From: Tridacna crocea | Lineage: Eukaryota > Mollusca > Bivalvia > Cardiida > Cardiidae | Direction of reading: 5' to 3' | NCBI GenBank assembly: GCA_943736015.1 | Contig: OX031061.1 | Span: 13,463,290 to 13,527,289 of the forward strand | Length of the DNA stretch: 64,000 nt | Notes under the pieces: generated by a model | What the model saw: only the letters and a program-made list of their open reading frames with translations | Told to the model about the DNA's origin: nothing | The model's database searches: none | Shown: piece after piece, positions 11,367-24,500 of the stretch | How positions within the stretch are numbered: position 1 is the stretch's first letter | Layout: each line of letters opens with the position of its first letter | Made by a program: the position numbers and the translations under genes

Positions 11367-11718
11367 ATAGAGGATAATCAACTGGTTGTTTTTGATATGA
11401 AAAATATCTCACGAGGATGCGTTGTTAGGCGTTGAAAAAAACGAGTGCGCAGCACGAGTTTTTTTAACGCCTTACGACGCGTCCGAGTGAGATATTTTTC
11501 ATATCAAAAATAACCAGTTGATTATTCTATTTATTATATACCTTTTTAACATCATTATTTGTAATTTTGCGTTTGAAAGTCGAAAAAAATGTAGTCGAAA
11601 AAAAAAGGTAGTTCCCAAATGACGTCAGGAAGTGAAAGTTGATAACGTCACTAGTGATGCTATCAAAATTTATTACACTGGGAAATTCCAGGATTTCACT
11701 GCTAGGTATATAATAAAA
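11367..11718. mobile_element. Hairpin element, 'GAGGATAATCAACTGG' family, copy 2
   Basis: Nearly identical to 9821-10181: the same palindrome with the AACGAGTGCGCAGCACGAGTT core and the same 3' segment ending AGGTATATAATAAA. Few differences are visible (GACACGTCC versus GACGCGTCC, a 9-bp GTGAAAGT-type difference), so the duplication is recent. Confidence 0.85.
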
Positions 11719-11719
11719 G

Positions 11720-11812
11720 ATTTTATTAAACTCGTCAAGGAAAATGTTATTAAGCTCGCCAAAGGCTCGCTTAATAACATTTCCCTTGACTCGAAATAAA
11801 ATCTTATCTCAA
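11720..11812. repeat. Foldback directly after hairpin copy 2
   Basis: AAGATTTTATTAAACTCGTC...GTTATTAAGCTCGCC pairs with GGCTCGCTTAATAAC...TTGACTCGAAATAAAATCTT. An imperfect stem of about 40 bp with a 3-bp loop (AAA). Confidence 0.8.
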
Positions 11813-11892
11813 AAGTCCACTCATGTCAGATCCTATATATCTTATTGATACAGAAATATTGAAATTCATTTGTATCATACTACCAATCAATA

Positions 11893-12112
11893 AGATAATT
11901 AACCGCTATCCTGCCAAATAAAAACTGTTGACGATCACACAAAAACAATTTGCTAAATGTACGGGCTTTTTGCTGGGCTTATATAACCAAATTACAGACA
12001 AAGCAGCGGAGGGTGTAAAGCAAGATCAGACTGCACGTATGTGCAGGCTGATCTTGCTGTACGCTCTCCGCAAAAGTTATCCATGGTCGCGAACGGCAGG
12101 ATAAAGGTGAAG
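11893..12112. repeat. Foldback with GATCAGACTGCAC hairpin
   Basis: The outer arms are ACCGCTATCCTGCC and GGCAGGATAAAGGT. The centre, 12019-12058, is a near-perfect hairpin (AGCAAGATCAGACTGCAC / GTGCAGGCTGATCTTGCT). A relative lies at 61403-61457, so this is a dispersed family. Confidence 0.8.
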
Positions 12113-12547
12113 CGAAAGTTGTATCAGGCATTTCATGAAATGACTGAAGATATTAAACGGTCATTTTCTCGAAAGAACATTTGACATCTCGCAAAATTCC
12201 TACTTTTAACATTCAATAACCTACTTCGGTTAAGAAATTTCCAGAAACTCAAAGTTTCACAGATTTACTGTGTCATATACATTCTCAGTGTGATACGGTG
12301 TATGGGAGGAGGGAACCACCATATGGAACTACCGTAAACAATTGTTTGGATTTTGATGAAACTCCAACAAAACAAGTTTAAGAAGCATACAATGAATAAA
12401 ACTTGTTTTTTGAAAGATTAAAATTTATTTTTCTAAGTGAACACCATCGTTAACTTTTTCACGAGTGATGCACGGTGAAATAAATTTTGACTTTTCACAG
12501 AGAATATCAGATGTCCTCAATTTATTTAGTAGATCTGATACATCATA

Positions 12548-12573
12548 AGAACAGAACAGAACAGAACAGAACA
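12548..12573. repeat. (AGAAC)n microsatellite
   Basis: Five tandem AGAAC units. Confidence 0.9.
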
Positions 12574-12734
12574 TTTATTGTTTGACTTAAACAAAGTACA
12601 TCCTTGTACAAAGGAAATATAAATACATAGCTATCATATATAAGGGTGATAGTGTGTGAGTTAATAAATGTTAACCCAAGTGCATTTTCATGAGAATCAT
12701 ACAAAAACAAGTGACAAAAGAAGAGCATGAATTT

Positions 12735-13068
12735 CTATACTGGCAGTTACATACTAGCAAATCTTTACAGGCAGTTACTGAACAATGTATACTGGTGTAA
12801 GGAAAACATTAAAAACAAGAGGGTCATGATGGCGCTGAATCGCTCACCTGAGCCGGTTTACCTTTATACTAAGTATAGGCATTGTTTTCCGCCGATACAA
12901 ACTATACTGGCAGTTACATACTAGCAAATCTTTACAGGCAGTTACTGAACAATGTATACTTGTGTAAGGAAAACATTAAAAACAAGAGGGTCATGATGGC
13001 GCTGAATCGCTCACCTGAGCCGGTTTACCTTTATACTAAGTATAGGCATTGTTTTCCGCCGATACAAA
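12735..13068 (+). repeat. 167-bp tandem duplication, nearly identical
   Basis: 12735-12901 and 12902-13068 differ at one visible position (ACTGGTG versus ACTTGTG). Each copy includes ACAAGAGGGTCATGATGGCG then CTGAATCGCTCACCTGAG, the inverted tail of a tandem-unit element. Confidence 0.9.
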
Positions 13069-15210
13069 CTTATGGCCTAGTTTTACTAGGCCTACCCATC
13101 TTCGAAACTATTTGATATAATCAAGACAAACATTCTAACCTATTTTGATGAATACCAGTAGGATAGTATGGTCTCCAAAGATCTGTCCGAGTGACCTACT
13201 GTTGAACTTACGCAACCAAATTGGTTCTTATTTCAGATATCGAGAACAAGCATTCTGACCAACATTCATGAGCCTCCGGAGTGTACACAGGACTTTTGAG
13301 GATTTGTCCTAGTGACACACATTTAAACACGCTGTGACTGGTTCTGAACTTGTCTGTGATAGCATTAGAACAAAGATTTTGGCCAACTTTCAATTTCAAT
13401 AGGCTGAAAATGTAGCATTTTTAAATAGTGTACGAAAGAATGTCAAAATTTTGACATAGAGACATACTTGTGACCCAATGTGACCAATAATTAAACATAT
13501 TTGAGATCAAGACAAATATTTGGAGCAACTTTCAAGAGAATTGGACTAAAAGGGATTACTCTAGTTACCTACCATTTACGTCGTCAAGAAACCTTATTAT
13601 ACTTGTCTAATATATCAACAAGCCAGACATTCTGACTAACTTCCATGAGTTTTGAACCGAAAACTTTGCGGTATCGAAAGTGTACATTTTTTTTTTTTTT
13701 TTTTCAAAAAAATGATCTGGTGACCTACAGTTTGATTCGAGTTGATCCATATTCATATGATCCTATATATCACCAATAGAAATATTCAAGCCTAATTTCG
13801 AAGCCCTGGACTGAAAATGATTCCTCCATAGTGTGCGCAAAGTTTTTCCTAAGATTTGAACTAGTGACGTACTTTTCGACTAAATATAATCAAGACACCA
13901 TTCCTACCGATTTTCCTAGGTGTTGCATTAAAAAAATGGTCTCTAGCATTTTCATAGTGTTTTTTTTTTAATAATTTGACCTAGATCTACTACTTGGACC
14001 CACAGGATTTATTTTCAGATTCGTCCTACTTTCAGTAGGACAACATTCCAATATTCAAATCTATTGAATATGAAAATCTAGCTTTAAGAGCTAGGTAAAA
14101 ATTGATGACTGATGATGGGCAATGCACAGTGGACACAGAACGATCACATATGTTCACCTAGAGCTGTTTATGAACAGGTAAACTACTCGTATTTTATCTT
14201 TTTTTTTTTTAACTTTGAGAAGTAAGGAAAGAATCTAGCCAACTCTTTTAGGATTGCTCCGTAAAAACTAAATAGATACTTAACAAACAAGCAGGCCATC
14301 GGCAAATGATTTGCAAGCTAGTAGCCTACGTTTTGACCGAATATGACCTTTATCAAGTATTCCATAATCTCATTGATAAAACTATCTGATCACGTTCTTA
14401 GTTTTTTTTCCCAGTGATATACTTTTTGACTCGATGTGACTCAATTTTGACTTGTGCTAGACACCATCAAGACAGAGATGTAGCCAGTAGAGTGTACGAA
14501 TGTTTTGCTCACATTTGTTCCGGTGACCTTCTCTTTGTCCTGAGAAGACAATTTCGAAGCTGTTACTAAATATAATGAAGAAAAATATTCTGGCAAATTC
14601 TCACGATTATCAAACTGAAATTGCAGCCTGTAGAATGGACACAGGTTTTTTCCAAGAAATGTTTAAGTAACCTTCATTTTGACCTGATATTACAAAATTG
14701 AACCTTGTCGGCGATATTAATTTTTTCAAAGATTTGCCCCAGTGACCCGTTATTTTACCCATTATTAAACTTATCCCACATTTCATCAAGATATTAACAT
14801 TCAGACGAATTTTCATTGGTATTGGACAAAAGATGAGGCATGTAGAGTGCACAGAAGGCACAAAACGTTTTTCTATCGTTTGCCCCATTGGGCTACTTTT
14901 CAAATTAGAATGTAAAGTTGCAAGTTGCAACTGTCTAAAATATCATTAAGACAAGCATTCTAAACAATGTTCCTTGGACAAAAAATGTGTCGTCTAGAGT
15001 CCATAAAATAATTCTACATAAAATGGCCATGTGTATGTACTTCCATGTCTTTTATATCAGTTGTAAATATTGCTGTACCTGAATGAGACTCTAATCAAGA
15101 TTATATTATTACAATGTATTTATTGACCCTGCGGAAGACACGTGACAAAAAAGGGATTGGCCTGGTCACAAAAGCTCACTTGAAGCCCTTTGTGTTCAGA
15201 TGAACTAGAA
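12812..15210 (-). mobile_element. Degenerate 'GACCTAGTTTTTGACC' tandem-unit elements
   Basis: From the duplicated tail (ACAAGAGGGTCATGATGGCG) the sequence runs through many diverged units sharing ATCAAGACAAnCATTCTGACC, GACTGAAAATG, GTGTACA and GACCTAGTGACCTA-like phrases. Inverted heads lie at about 14110-14178 (GGACACAGAACGATCACA...TTCACCTAG) and about 15123-15210 (AAAAGCTCACTTGAAG), suggesting two abutting elements. The same family fills 23942-26575 and 32215-36300. No coding content. Confidence 0.65.
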
Positions 15211-16040
15211 AAGAGTAGATATTTTTTCACAGAATTTTAGGATTTGTTTTCTTTATTTCTGAAAATAATATCATGACAGCTTGCACCCATGCCTGTCAGA
15301 GTGACAGCATTGAGACATAGTAATAAGTATGCCTGTGTAATGGAACTTACATAAAGAAAAGAAAAACAAAACAATAAAAATAATTTAAAAAACAACTAAA
15401 AGCAAAAGTAAAAAGAGTATCATGTAACCACTGTAAACACGAATTTCAACATCAACGCGTTCCTCTTCATTTGAGGCGTTCCGTTTTCAAAATTAATGCA
15501 TTTGATTTTCGATCAGTTTCAACTCGTTGATGGTACAAATAATCTGTGCCAGTTTAAAAAAAGTGAGTTAAACAATGCAGAATTTAACATAAACAAGAAA
15601 TACATTTTTTTCTTAAATTGAGAAGACTACTTTATCCGAAATAATTGTCAGATCTTCTTCAAAATCCATAGTATAAGCTATTGATAATATTAATAAGCTA
15701 AAATATCTAGGACTGTGCTCTATATCGCATTAAAGAACCACACCATTTAACCATGTTATTTTACAGCGAGACAATGTGTAAGGTGCTATGGTAAAAAGTT
15801 TCCAAGTTGGCCATTTTTGTCTACTTTTTATATGGTTTTGATATTCACTTTTCTGCAAATTATGGCGGGTTGAAGACACCATGAAGATGCTTATTGCAGG
15901 TCATTCACACAGGAAAATTTGTTGGATAGGAATTTTCTGGTGACCATTAAAGCAGGGGATCAATGAGGCGGTTGGTCGTCTTGTCAGGTCCAACTGTACA
16001 TAGTTCATATTTTTGTTTAGGAATTTTGAATATATATGTA
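15211..16040. other. Non-coding stretch, no feature seen
   Basis: AT-rich; no exon, tRNA or structured repeat recognised. Confidence 0.4.
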
Positions 16041-16772
16041 TACCGCATTTTCCGAACAATAGGCCGCTGACCTGTATAGGGACTCTTCTATTTCAATCAT
16101 TTAAGAAATAAAAAGTATGTTAATGGCCGCAAAGGCACATAAGCCGCGGCCGATACCCTTGCTTACTGTACAATATCATCCCTCCTTAGATACATGTACA
16201 TATGTTTATAACGGTATATGTGTCATACATGTTTTACACACGGAACAAATTTATCCGTTGTTTTCCTTTTTTTCTCTTTTTCATTCCATTGGAGTGATTT
16301 CCCTTCCTGCAGATTAAGATTTTTCATTTATTGTCAAAAGGAAGAGTTAAAAGAATTTCGAAATTGTCACAGCGATCGACGGTACATACCAAACAACGCC
16401 TTTAATCACATTAGCAGTTAACCACTGATTAGCACCAAGATATCATCAAAGAAAGGGGGTGAAGATCTAGAATGATCACGAGTTGTTACACATTCACAAG
16501 TTTTAAAGCGGATTAATTTATCTAGATTACCAACAAAACAAAGGTATACACGTTCGAGAAATACTTTGTGGGTGTGAACCAAAGTGGCACCGTCATGGGA
16601 AATCGTAAACTGGTTTTCCCTTATTTTCAATTTTACAGGCCGCACTTACAGGTCATTTAATAGAAAAATACAATGAACGCATAAGCTGCTCGTCTTATAG
16701 GCTGCACCCTTGAAATTTTCTACTCATTTTACAGATAGGCCGCGGCATTTTGTCTGGAAGCTACGGTGCAAG
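16041..16772. mobile_element. Possible DNA-transposon relic with degenerate terminal inverted repeats
   Basis: The left end TACCGCATTTTCCGAACAAT followed by AGGCCGC is matched, inverted and diverged, by the right end (reverse complement GCACCGTAGCTTCCAGACAA then AATGCCGCGGCC). A TACCGTATTTTCCGGAC-like terminus is common in animal non-autonomous DNA transposons. Interior frames of 66-75 residues have no transposase motifs that I recognise. Target-site duplication not resolved. Confidence 0.45.
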
Positions 16773-17763
16773 TGACACAAAACCATTTTTAATGTCTTTC
16801 TGATTATTCAGCAACGGTGAATTTTTATTTGCAAACCAGATAGACCATGAGCCAGAAGCGTTCCTTTCTAGGCCCAAAAGAGGGCGGCATTTTCGGAAAT
16901 ATTTTCTTACAACTTGAGCACATTTCCAAAGTCTGCCATCTGGTCAGTATAGCTTTGCAAGTTATAGAGGTAATCAAAATTAACTTTGTTTTGGTAATTG
17001 TAGTCCATCTGTAAGTCTCAAACGATCTCAGGTTATACATTAAGCACTACAAAAATATTTCTTTACATTTTTTACAAAGTAAAGGAGCGTCTTGTTCAAA
17101 TCAAAGCACTGAAAGCAATAAACTTTTTTGATAAAAACTTTTAAAAATCATATTATGAGGATAGTTTTCTGGTTGAACATTTTTTTTTTGATGAAAGATG
17201 CTTGGAATGAATCCTAAAAGCACTTTCAGATTTATATTTCTCCAATTTGCTATGTTCATGAATAAACGAAAGCACTAATAACAGATTCTTCAAATATACT
17301 TTCGAATGTTTTATAATAGTAGCTGAGATTTCAACTATTAACAGGTTTATTTCTAGGGTTGAAAAATTATCTAAGATTTATTAGTATGCATATTTCTTAT
17401 AACCTTGTTATTTTTGTTACAATAAATATAATTTTTTTGTTAAAATCAAAGCACTGAAGTTACTTATACATTTGTTAAACATTAAACGCTTGCATCTTAA
17501 AAAACAAAACAGAGAACAAGGTTTCAAAATACACGTACAATAAATCTTGATAATTACTACCGGGAAGACAATGCATATATAAGCTACCGTGCCTTCTCTC
17601 GTTAATTTATCATTTTAGTTCTCTCAGTAAATGAAAATATATTATTAAATATTCAACTTGCTCTGACAAAGTACGAAAGGTTTGGCCTCTAGCCATGTCT
17701 TCCTTTTTCACTAAATGTGCAATACGTATGCATGATTATAACTACTTAAATCAGATATTTTAT

Positions 17764-17769
17764 TTTATT
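17764..17769 (-). promoter_or_regulatory. Candidate polyadenylation signal (AATAAA) of the GTPase gene
   Basis: TTTATT on the plus strand is AATAAA on the minus strand, about 260 bp after the stop codon at 18028. No other anchor for the 3' end is visible. Confidence 0.4.
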
Positions 17770-18027
17770 GACCCAGTTTAATATTCTGATAAGCTAATAT
17801 TTATAGACACATCATGTTGATAAATCAGTGCTTTATATGCTACCAAGATGAGCTGAATGTTTACAGGTGGCAGACTTTGACAAAGTGCTTAGGAGACACA
17901 AGGGTATCAGAAAATGATGGTGCCGAACTGAAAATTTCCGGGGGAGTGGGGGGGCGCTATTGGTGGTTTAAGGTCTAATTCATACACTGCAACACAATTT
18001 TTCATGATACTTTTGTTTGACAGCATT

Positions 18028-18584
18028 TTAATTTCTGTGTGGGGTAGAATTTAAAATCAAATATATCCCAGACAAAACTACAAAGAAAGCAAGCAATGCA
18101 GGAAATAAGATTGGTTCATCTCTCTGACCAAAAAACCTCCTTAATATGAACTCTATATTAATACTGGCTTCATGCAGCCAGTCTTCAATGATAGATTTTG
18201 CTTCGTCCTGCCAGTCTCTAATGGTTAACGTATCAACATTCTGACAGGTATGAAGAGGGGTGGTCAAAAATTTCAACAACTTTAGTGAGTTGTTGTCAAC
18301 ATAGATATTATCAGGCTTAATTGAATCCGAGTAGCTTGCCCATCTTAAACGTGACTCCTGGAAGTTACCCATCATTACAAATGCCTCTGCAATTTCCTCC
18401 TCCAACTTCTGGAGCTTGTCAAGGGTAGTGGATTCCCCTGTGTTGTCTGTTTCTCTCATGGAGATTAAACTGCCGCTGACATGACCGGATAACGTTTCTG
18501 GTCGTTTGGCATCTTCTTTTGCAGTCCTAGCCTCTGACTCTAGCTTGTCAAACTTAGTAATCAGTACAAACACATCACAGTCAT
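18028..18584 (-). CDS. GTPase exon 5 (G4, C-terminal helices, membrane anchor)
   Basis: Acceptor CTTTACAG|ATGACT. Encodes residues 240-423: VFVLITKFDKL (G4), an acidic helical segment (LDKLQKLEEEIAEAF), and a NIYVDNNSLKLLKFL stretch comparable with the Asn-Tyr region after G4 in IFI44-type proteins. Then comes a terminal hydrophobic segment and the stop at 18028-18030. It lies 19.7 kb from exon 4; the matching phase and the G4 motif tie it to the upstream exons. Confidence 0.8.
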
Positions 18585-21500
18585 CTGTAAAGAGATCACG
18601 AGCTTACCATTTAACTCTTTACCGAACTACAAATTCTTAGCCATGTCCAAATTGAAAGCCATTGCAGTCAAGAAATCAACTGTATAATTGACTGATCTAG
18701 GCTTTGATCTACTTATGCAGTCCTTACATGCAACACAATCTCTATATATGTCTAACATTTCTGCACAGCTTTACTAAATCACACATAAAAACATATATGA
18801 TCTTGCTTAACTTTTGACCCCAAAACATGACTTTGCTCATAATATACTATTTAAATGTATTTAACATTTGTGAAAAGTTATTTTAGAATTAATTATAGGG
18901 AAAAAAGTCATTGCCTGCACATGAAAATTAGTCTGGGGCCTGGCAGCTGGATTTATTTATTTTTTTCAATCCGTCTGGTAGAAAAATTTCATTGGTACCA
19001 GGTGATGGTACAGCTATGTAGAAGTCAAATGAGGGTGGATGCCAGAAACAAAAGTGGTGCAGATTTTTTCAGATTTTGTTACCCCATCCACTGAAAATAC
19101 ACTGACTTAAGCTTATGTGTACAAACCACAAAATTTCAATATCTCCTGGAGTATACTGATTGCAAATAGGTCTAATTGACAGTGAAACACATAGCAATGG
19201 TAAAATTCAGATACAGGAGAAGATAAATTACATTGGGTGCCTTGGTGTTATCACACCTTCCCAATTTGCATACATTTATTGAAAATCTTGGGCAACTTAT
19301 TATCATTTAAGACTTTTGTGTTTCAGCATCTTGTGAAAGGGTTTGATGAGAACTAAATGCTTACTAAATGCTGCATTGTACATATGTTATGGTCTTGCTT
19401 ATTCTTTACCCCACCTACTAATGTATATACACGGCCATCTATGAGCTAATATTTAGTTATGGCAGATTTTAGAGACATGATTTTTGAAAGTGAAGTTGGA
19501 TTTTATTTGTTTAATAAGGTTTCTTATCTGTACAAACAGAATGTACTGCACACGGAAAATGCATATTCCACACTGGAATATTGTCTACGGTGATGCAGTG
19601 CCAGTCATAACACAGATGCTGCCATCAACATGTCCCTTGATGTAACGAAATTGTAAAGTAAGAGAATCCTATTCCAATTTAGAAAAATATGTATTTTTTA
19701 GTTTAGATCGCAATATTTCACTTTGAAATCAGAATCATCTGTATAACATGCATTTGTTTTATTTGAATTTGAATATTTTTGGGGAAAAATCGGCACGTTC
19801 TATGTCAGGAAAAGTCGTAGTTTTGAAACTAATCTAGTTTTTTGAAAAGGTCATATAGTAGATGATTCATAGGTGTTAGTACTAAAGATGTATATGTATT
19901 TTCCATTTTTTTTCCAGAAACCTTTTTTTAGTTAAATTTAACAATGTGGATTCCTTTTCTGAGCATTTTTTATCATTGTTATATAAAGGACACACGTATT
20001 ACAGCAATGATACAAAATGTAACCGACACATATGAGTATTTGGAATAATTCTATGAAAAGGTTTTGTATTAACTTAGTGCCTTCATTTGAGGAAAAATCA
20101 AACGAAAAAAAAAACTGAATAGTTACACATGAAACGAAGAAATGTCATTTGCGCCAAAAATACTGTGTTGTTGACTAGTTAAGATTTCAAATGTTACTGC
20201 AAGTACATTTAAGTTACATGTATTTCAGTTATTCTTCTGTACTCATCTGTACTCACTGTTAACTATATTCATGCTATATGCATTACTGCAAGTACATTTA
20301 AGTCATTTCAATTACTCTTCTCTACTCACTGTTAACTAAATTCATTCTATATGCATTTAAGATATCATTATTATGTAGGAAATAAATCCGTTACATCATG
20401 ACAGTTCGAAAAACAAAACAGACAAACATTCACACCCATCCCCCACCCCCCACACACACACCTATATATATATATGTAGATGTGTGTGTGTGTGTGGGGG
20501 GGGGGTGTGTGTGTGTCGTAGGCCAGATTAGAATCCAGGCAGATCCAAAATAGAATTCCCATTTGGTCTGGGTAGATTCCAGATCTGCCTAGGCCGAAAT
20601 AGAATACCAGTTTGGCTAGGCAAACTGCCTAGACCAAACTGGAATCTCTTCTTTTTTTAGGATCTGTTCAATGTATAACCATTTTAACATAGAAAACAGC
20701 ATTTCTTTATCACCTGAATTTTGATTTTTACACTTTCTCTATAAATGCTTTATTAAGTAAACACATTTTTATAAAAGGAAAGATAAAATGATGAGTTCAT
20801 CCTCATTCTTCTATATATGCAGTTCACAACTTAAATCATATTTTGTAGAAAGCGTAGACAGAGATCAGGATGTACATCGTTACAGTTTAGTCTTTTGCCT
20901 ACAATATATTATCATTATTATTATTTTTCATTTGGGCATTTATTATTCATGAACAAGGCAATTAATTTCAATGAATTATTTAAAAAACAAAAAACGGTTA
21001 AGTAAATGTGACGCTTCATGTAAAACAGGACCATCCAGAAACTGCAGTAAGTATCGACACTGGTCTGGCTGCATTGACTGCGTTGGCTGACCGAGACTAA
21101 CATTTCACTTCAGGTAGATTTTCTGTAGGTGAAATGTTTCTATTAAACATGTTTGAAAACTATTGACCCAGGTATACGTACACTGGCTGTGATCTCTCTT
21201 ATTTCATCTAAGGGGATCCCAGATGGTCCCTATATGTGTGATTGGTCAAAAAGCAGGCACGTAGGAAGCATTTCAAGATTGGGAGGGCTAACTTTGAAAT
21301 ACTGAGATTTTTTTGCCTGGTCGTTGTATTGCACTAAAAACTCATATTTTAGTTACTACGACTTCCAAAATTATTGCGTGGGGGGGGGGGGGGGGCGCTG
21401 AACACCCCTAGCCCCCCCCCCCCCCCCCCCCCCCGTTCCTACAGGCCTGAAAAGATATCACACATTCACACCTTTACAGCTAAATAAATTGTCAGTTAAG

Positions 21501-24500
21501 CTTTTACTAGACGATAAAATTTTAGCCTTGTCAAAATTGAAAACATTTGCAGACAATGATTTCAATAAGGTAAAAATGGAGCACTTTTTCTTTGATAAAG
21601 TAGAAAACATTTTTGGGAAAAGGAGAAAATGCTAGTTACTAGAATTTTTTTCTTTCCCCATAATGTTTTCAAAAAGCTGCTTTCCCAGATTCGTCGTACT
21701 TGTGACAGGTATTCAGGTTGAACCATCACATATTATTCATTACCATTTTTTGGGAAATAGTATAAAGAATATGCATTATGAACGATTTCTTTCTCTTGAT
21801 TTATCAATCATTTTTCTTATTTTTATAATATCAGTCCTACAAAAAATAAAACAGGTTTACAACTACCACTCTGTAGTAGAATTGTTAGGAAATTACAAAA
21901 AAAATCCTTTTCCTACAATGCTTACTACTTCATTATTTGATTATTTTATGAAATCTGTCCGTGAGTGCGATAAACTTTATTTCAAACATCTTCTCTAAAT
22001 TTACCATTCCAATTTTGATGAAACTTCGCAGAAGAGATCCTGCCATGGTCCTCTTCAGAATTTCTTGAAAGAATTTGATTCCTTCAAAAACTCTGGTTGC
22101 CATGGCAACAAAACGGAAAAAATATTGAAAATCTTCTTGTCTGAAACCATATGGCCTAGGGCTTCCAAATTTGGCATGTAGCTTTATGTAGTGAATCTCT
22201 ACCAAGTTCCTTCAAATAACAGCCCTGGGGTCAAATTGGTCCCGCCCCGCAGGTCACAAGTTTTGTATGGGCTTATGTATAGAAAACTTTACAGTCTTTC
22301 TGGTACCTAGCCATAGGGCCTTGAGCTACCAAATTCGGCATGTATCTTTATCAAGTGGGTAACTACCAAGAGTGCCCAACATAGCCCTAGGGTCAAATTC
22401 GGCCTGGCCCCGGGAGTCGCAAGTTTAACATGGGCTGATATTGGGAAAAACTTTAAAAATCTACTTGTACATAGCCATAAGGTCTAGGACTACCAAATTT
22501 TGCATGTAGCTTTATCTAGTGGGCCTCTTCCAGGAGAGCCCAAATTATAGCCTTGGGGTCAAGTTTTTCACCACACCAGGGGTCACAAATTTTACATGGG
22601 CTTTTGTGGTGAAAACTTCATAATTGGTCTTTTTACTAACCATAATAAGGCCTATGGCTACTTAATTTATCCCTGTTTCATGGGTCTCATGTTTTACAGG
22701 GCTTTTTATTGAGGAAACTTTGAAAGTCTTCATGTCTATAACCCCACATATTGTAGACCTGTATTATTTGGTACGGGGCTTTATATTGTGATTCTCCACC
22801 AGGATTTAAATAATCATAGCTTTATGGTCAAATATGGCTTTGCTCAGGGGACATACCTTTATTGTAGAATTTAAAAAAAAAAAGAGTTTGTTTTCAAGTT
22901 TGAAACCAATTGGCCAAGTATTGTAATGTTTGGCTTGTAGTGTTTTTCACTTACTAGCCAGTGGAGCGGTACAGGGCCGCTTGTTTCATGTTATATTCCC
23001 TACTGCATCAATGAAATAGAGTAACAGAGTAGGAAAGTCTGAGAAATAAAGCAGCTTAAGTAATGAAAATAACCAAATCTCAGTGTTGTCGCACTTATGG
23101 TTACAGTTGTGAATATATAATGAAATAACGAAATCAAAGGTTAGTGTGCAAGAATTAATTATACTGTTGCACTCATACATAGATCATTTTTGAGGTGCTA
23201 AATGCTAAAACTCCATAATTGCTCTTAATTTTGGACCTGTATGTCTGTCCTAGTACCTCTAGTCAAAATTGTGAATAAATCTAGCCAGAAATATAAACAC
23301 ATTCAATGTGAAGACTGACAATTCAGAGATTGGTTTCAATTCATTCTGCTAGGAACATTTATTAGGCGTTTTACGTCATGTGAAATTGGTCAGACTTGAT
23401 TTAAATTAAGTCTTACATAAATGTGGATTTAAATGAGCACCTCAATTTCAAAATATTTGTCAAAAAGATTGTATTGTTTCATTGTTTGTTTCGTTATATT
23501 GACCATAGGAAAAGCTTAATTTTCATTATAAGCAAAATTTGGATAGGTGCATTTATTAGCATACAAAAAAAAGCGGCACCACGTTCAGATTTGGCATCCA
23601 TGCTTAAAGTGACTTTCATAGGCTATCCTAACTGACTGTACCATTTGAATTTTTCTACCAGATGGATTGATAGAAAATTAAAAATAGGGCCCTTTTCCGA
23701 CCTGGGCCTTAGCCTAATATCACAGATTGACAGTCTGGTGGAGGGACAGTCAGTCTGACAGACAGAGCATATAAAAACAAAATGCATCCCCCTTTTTTTT
23801 TTCTTATCCAACTTAACATGTTTCTTGGATATTACCAAAATTTTCAGACCAATTTTCAGACCAATTTTCTGAGAACTAGTCTAAAATGTAGCCTTAAGAG
23901 CGAGCAAACGGTATTTCTCAGATCTGATCTAGTGTTATTTTCTTTGGCTCATCTGACCACGACGTGCACAATGTGAGCTTTTGTGACTGTCCTGTTTCCG
24001 GCGTTTGTCCTGCGTGTACACCTTTTTGGCGTGTACGTGCTAGAGGCCACATTTTCTGTCCGATACTCATGAAACTTTGTCAGAATGTTTTTGATAATAT
24101 CTCGAACGAGGTTGAATCTAAATCTTAGAAAAAAGTAAGAGGGCCAAAATGGACCTGAAATTGCTTACGTGAGTCTTTTGACCAAAATGACCCATTTTCG
24201 ATCCCTTGTTATTATGAGATATAATGACAAGCATTCTACCAAGATTTTAATGAGTTATTGACCCGAAATGACCGACTTGCAAACTGGTGCAAGGCCAACA
24301 ATCTGACCAACTTTCATGACTATTGCAATAAAAATGAGGCCTGTAGAAAGTATAGAAAAGTTTCGAAGATTTGACCCCGTGACCTAGTTTTTGATTCGAC
24401 ATTGTCCATTTTCAAACTCTACCAAGATTTAATAAAGACAAGCATTTTGACAAATTTTCAAGAGTTGTAGACTCAAAATGTGGCCGTTTCAGATATCACA

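Noticed and set aside
16117..16645. Transposase gene inside the 16041-16772 element
   Set aside because: Short frames in both directions without catalytic motifs; at most a non-autonomous relic.
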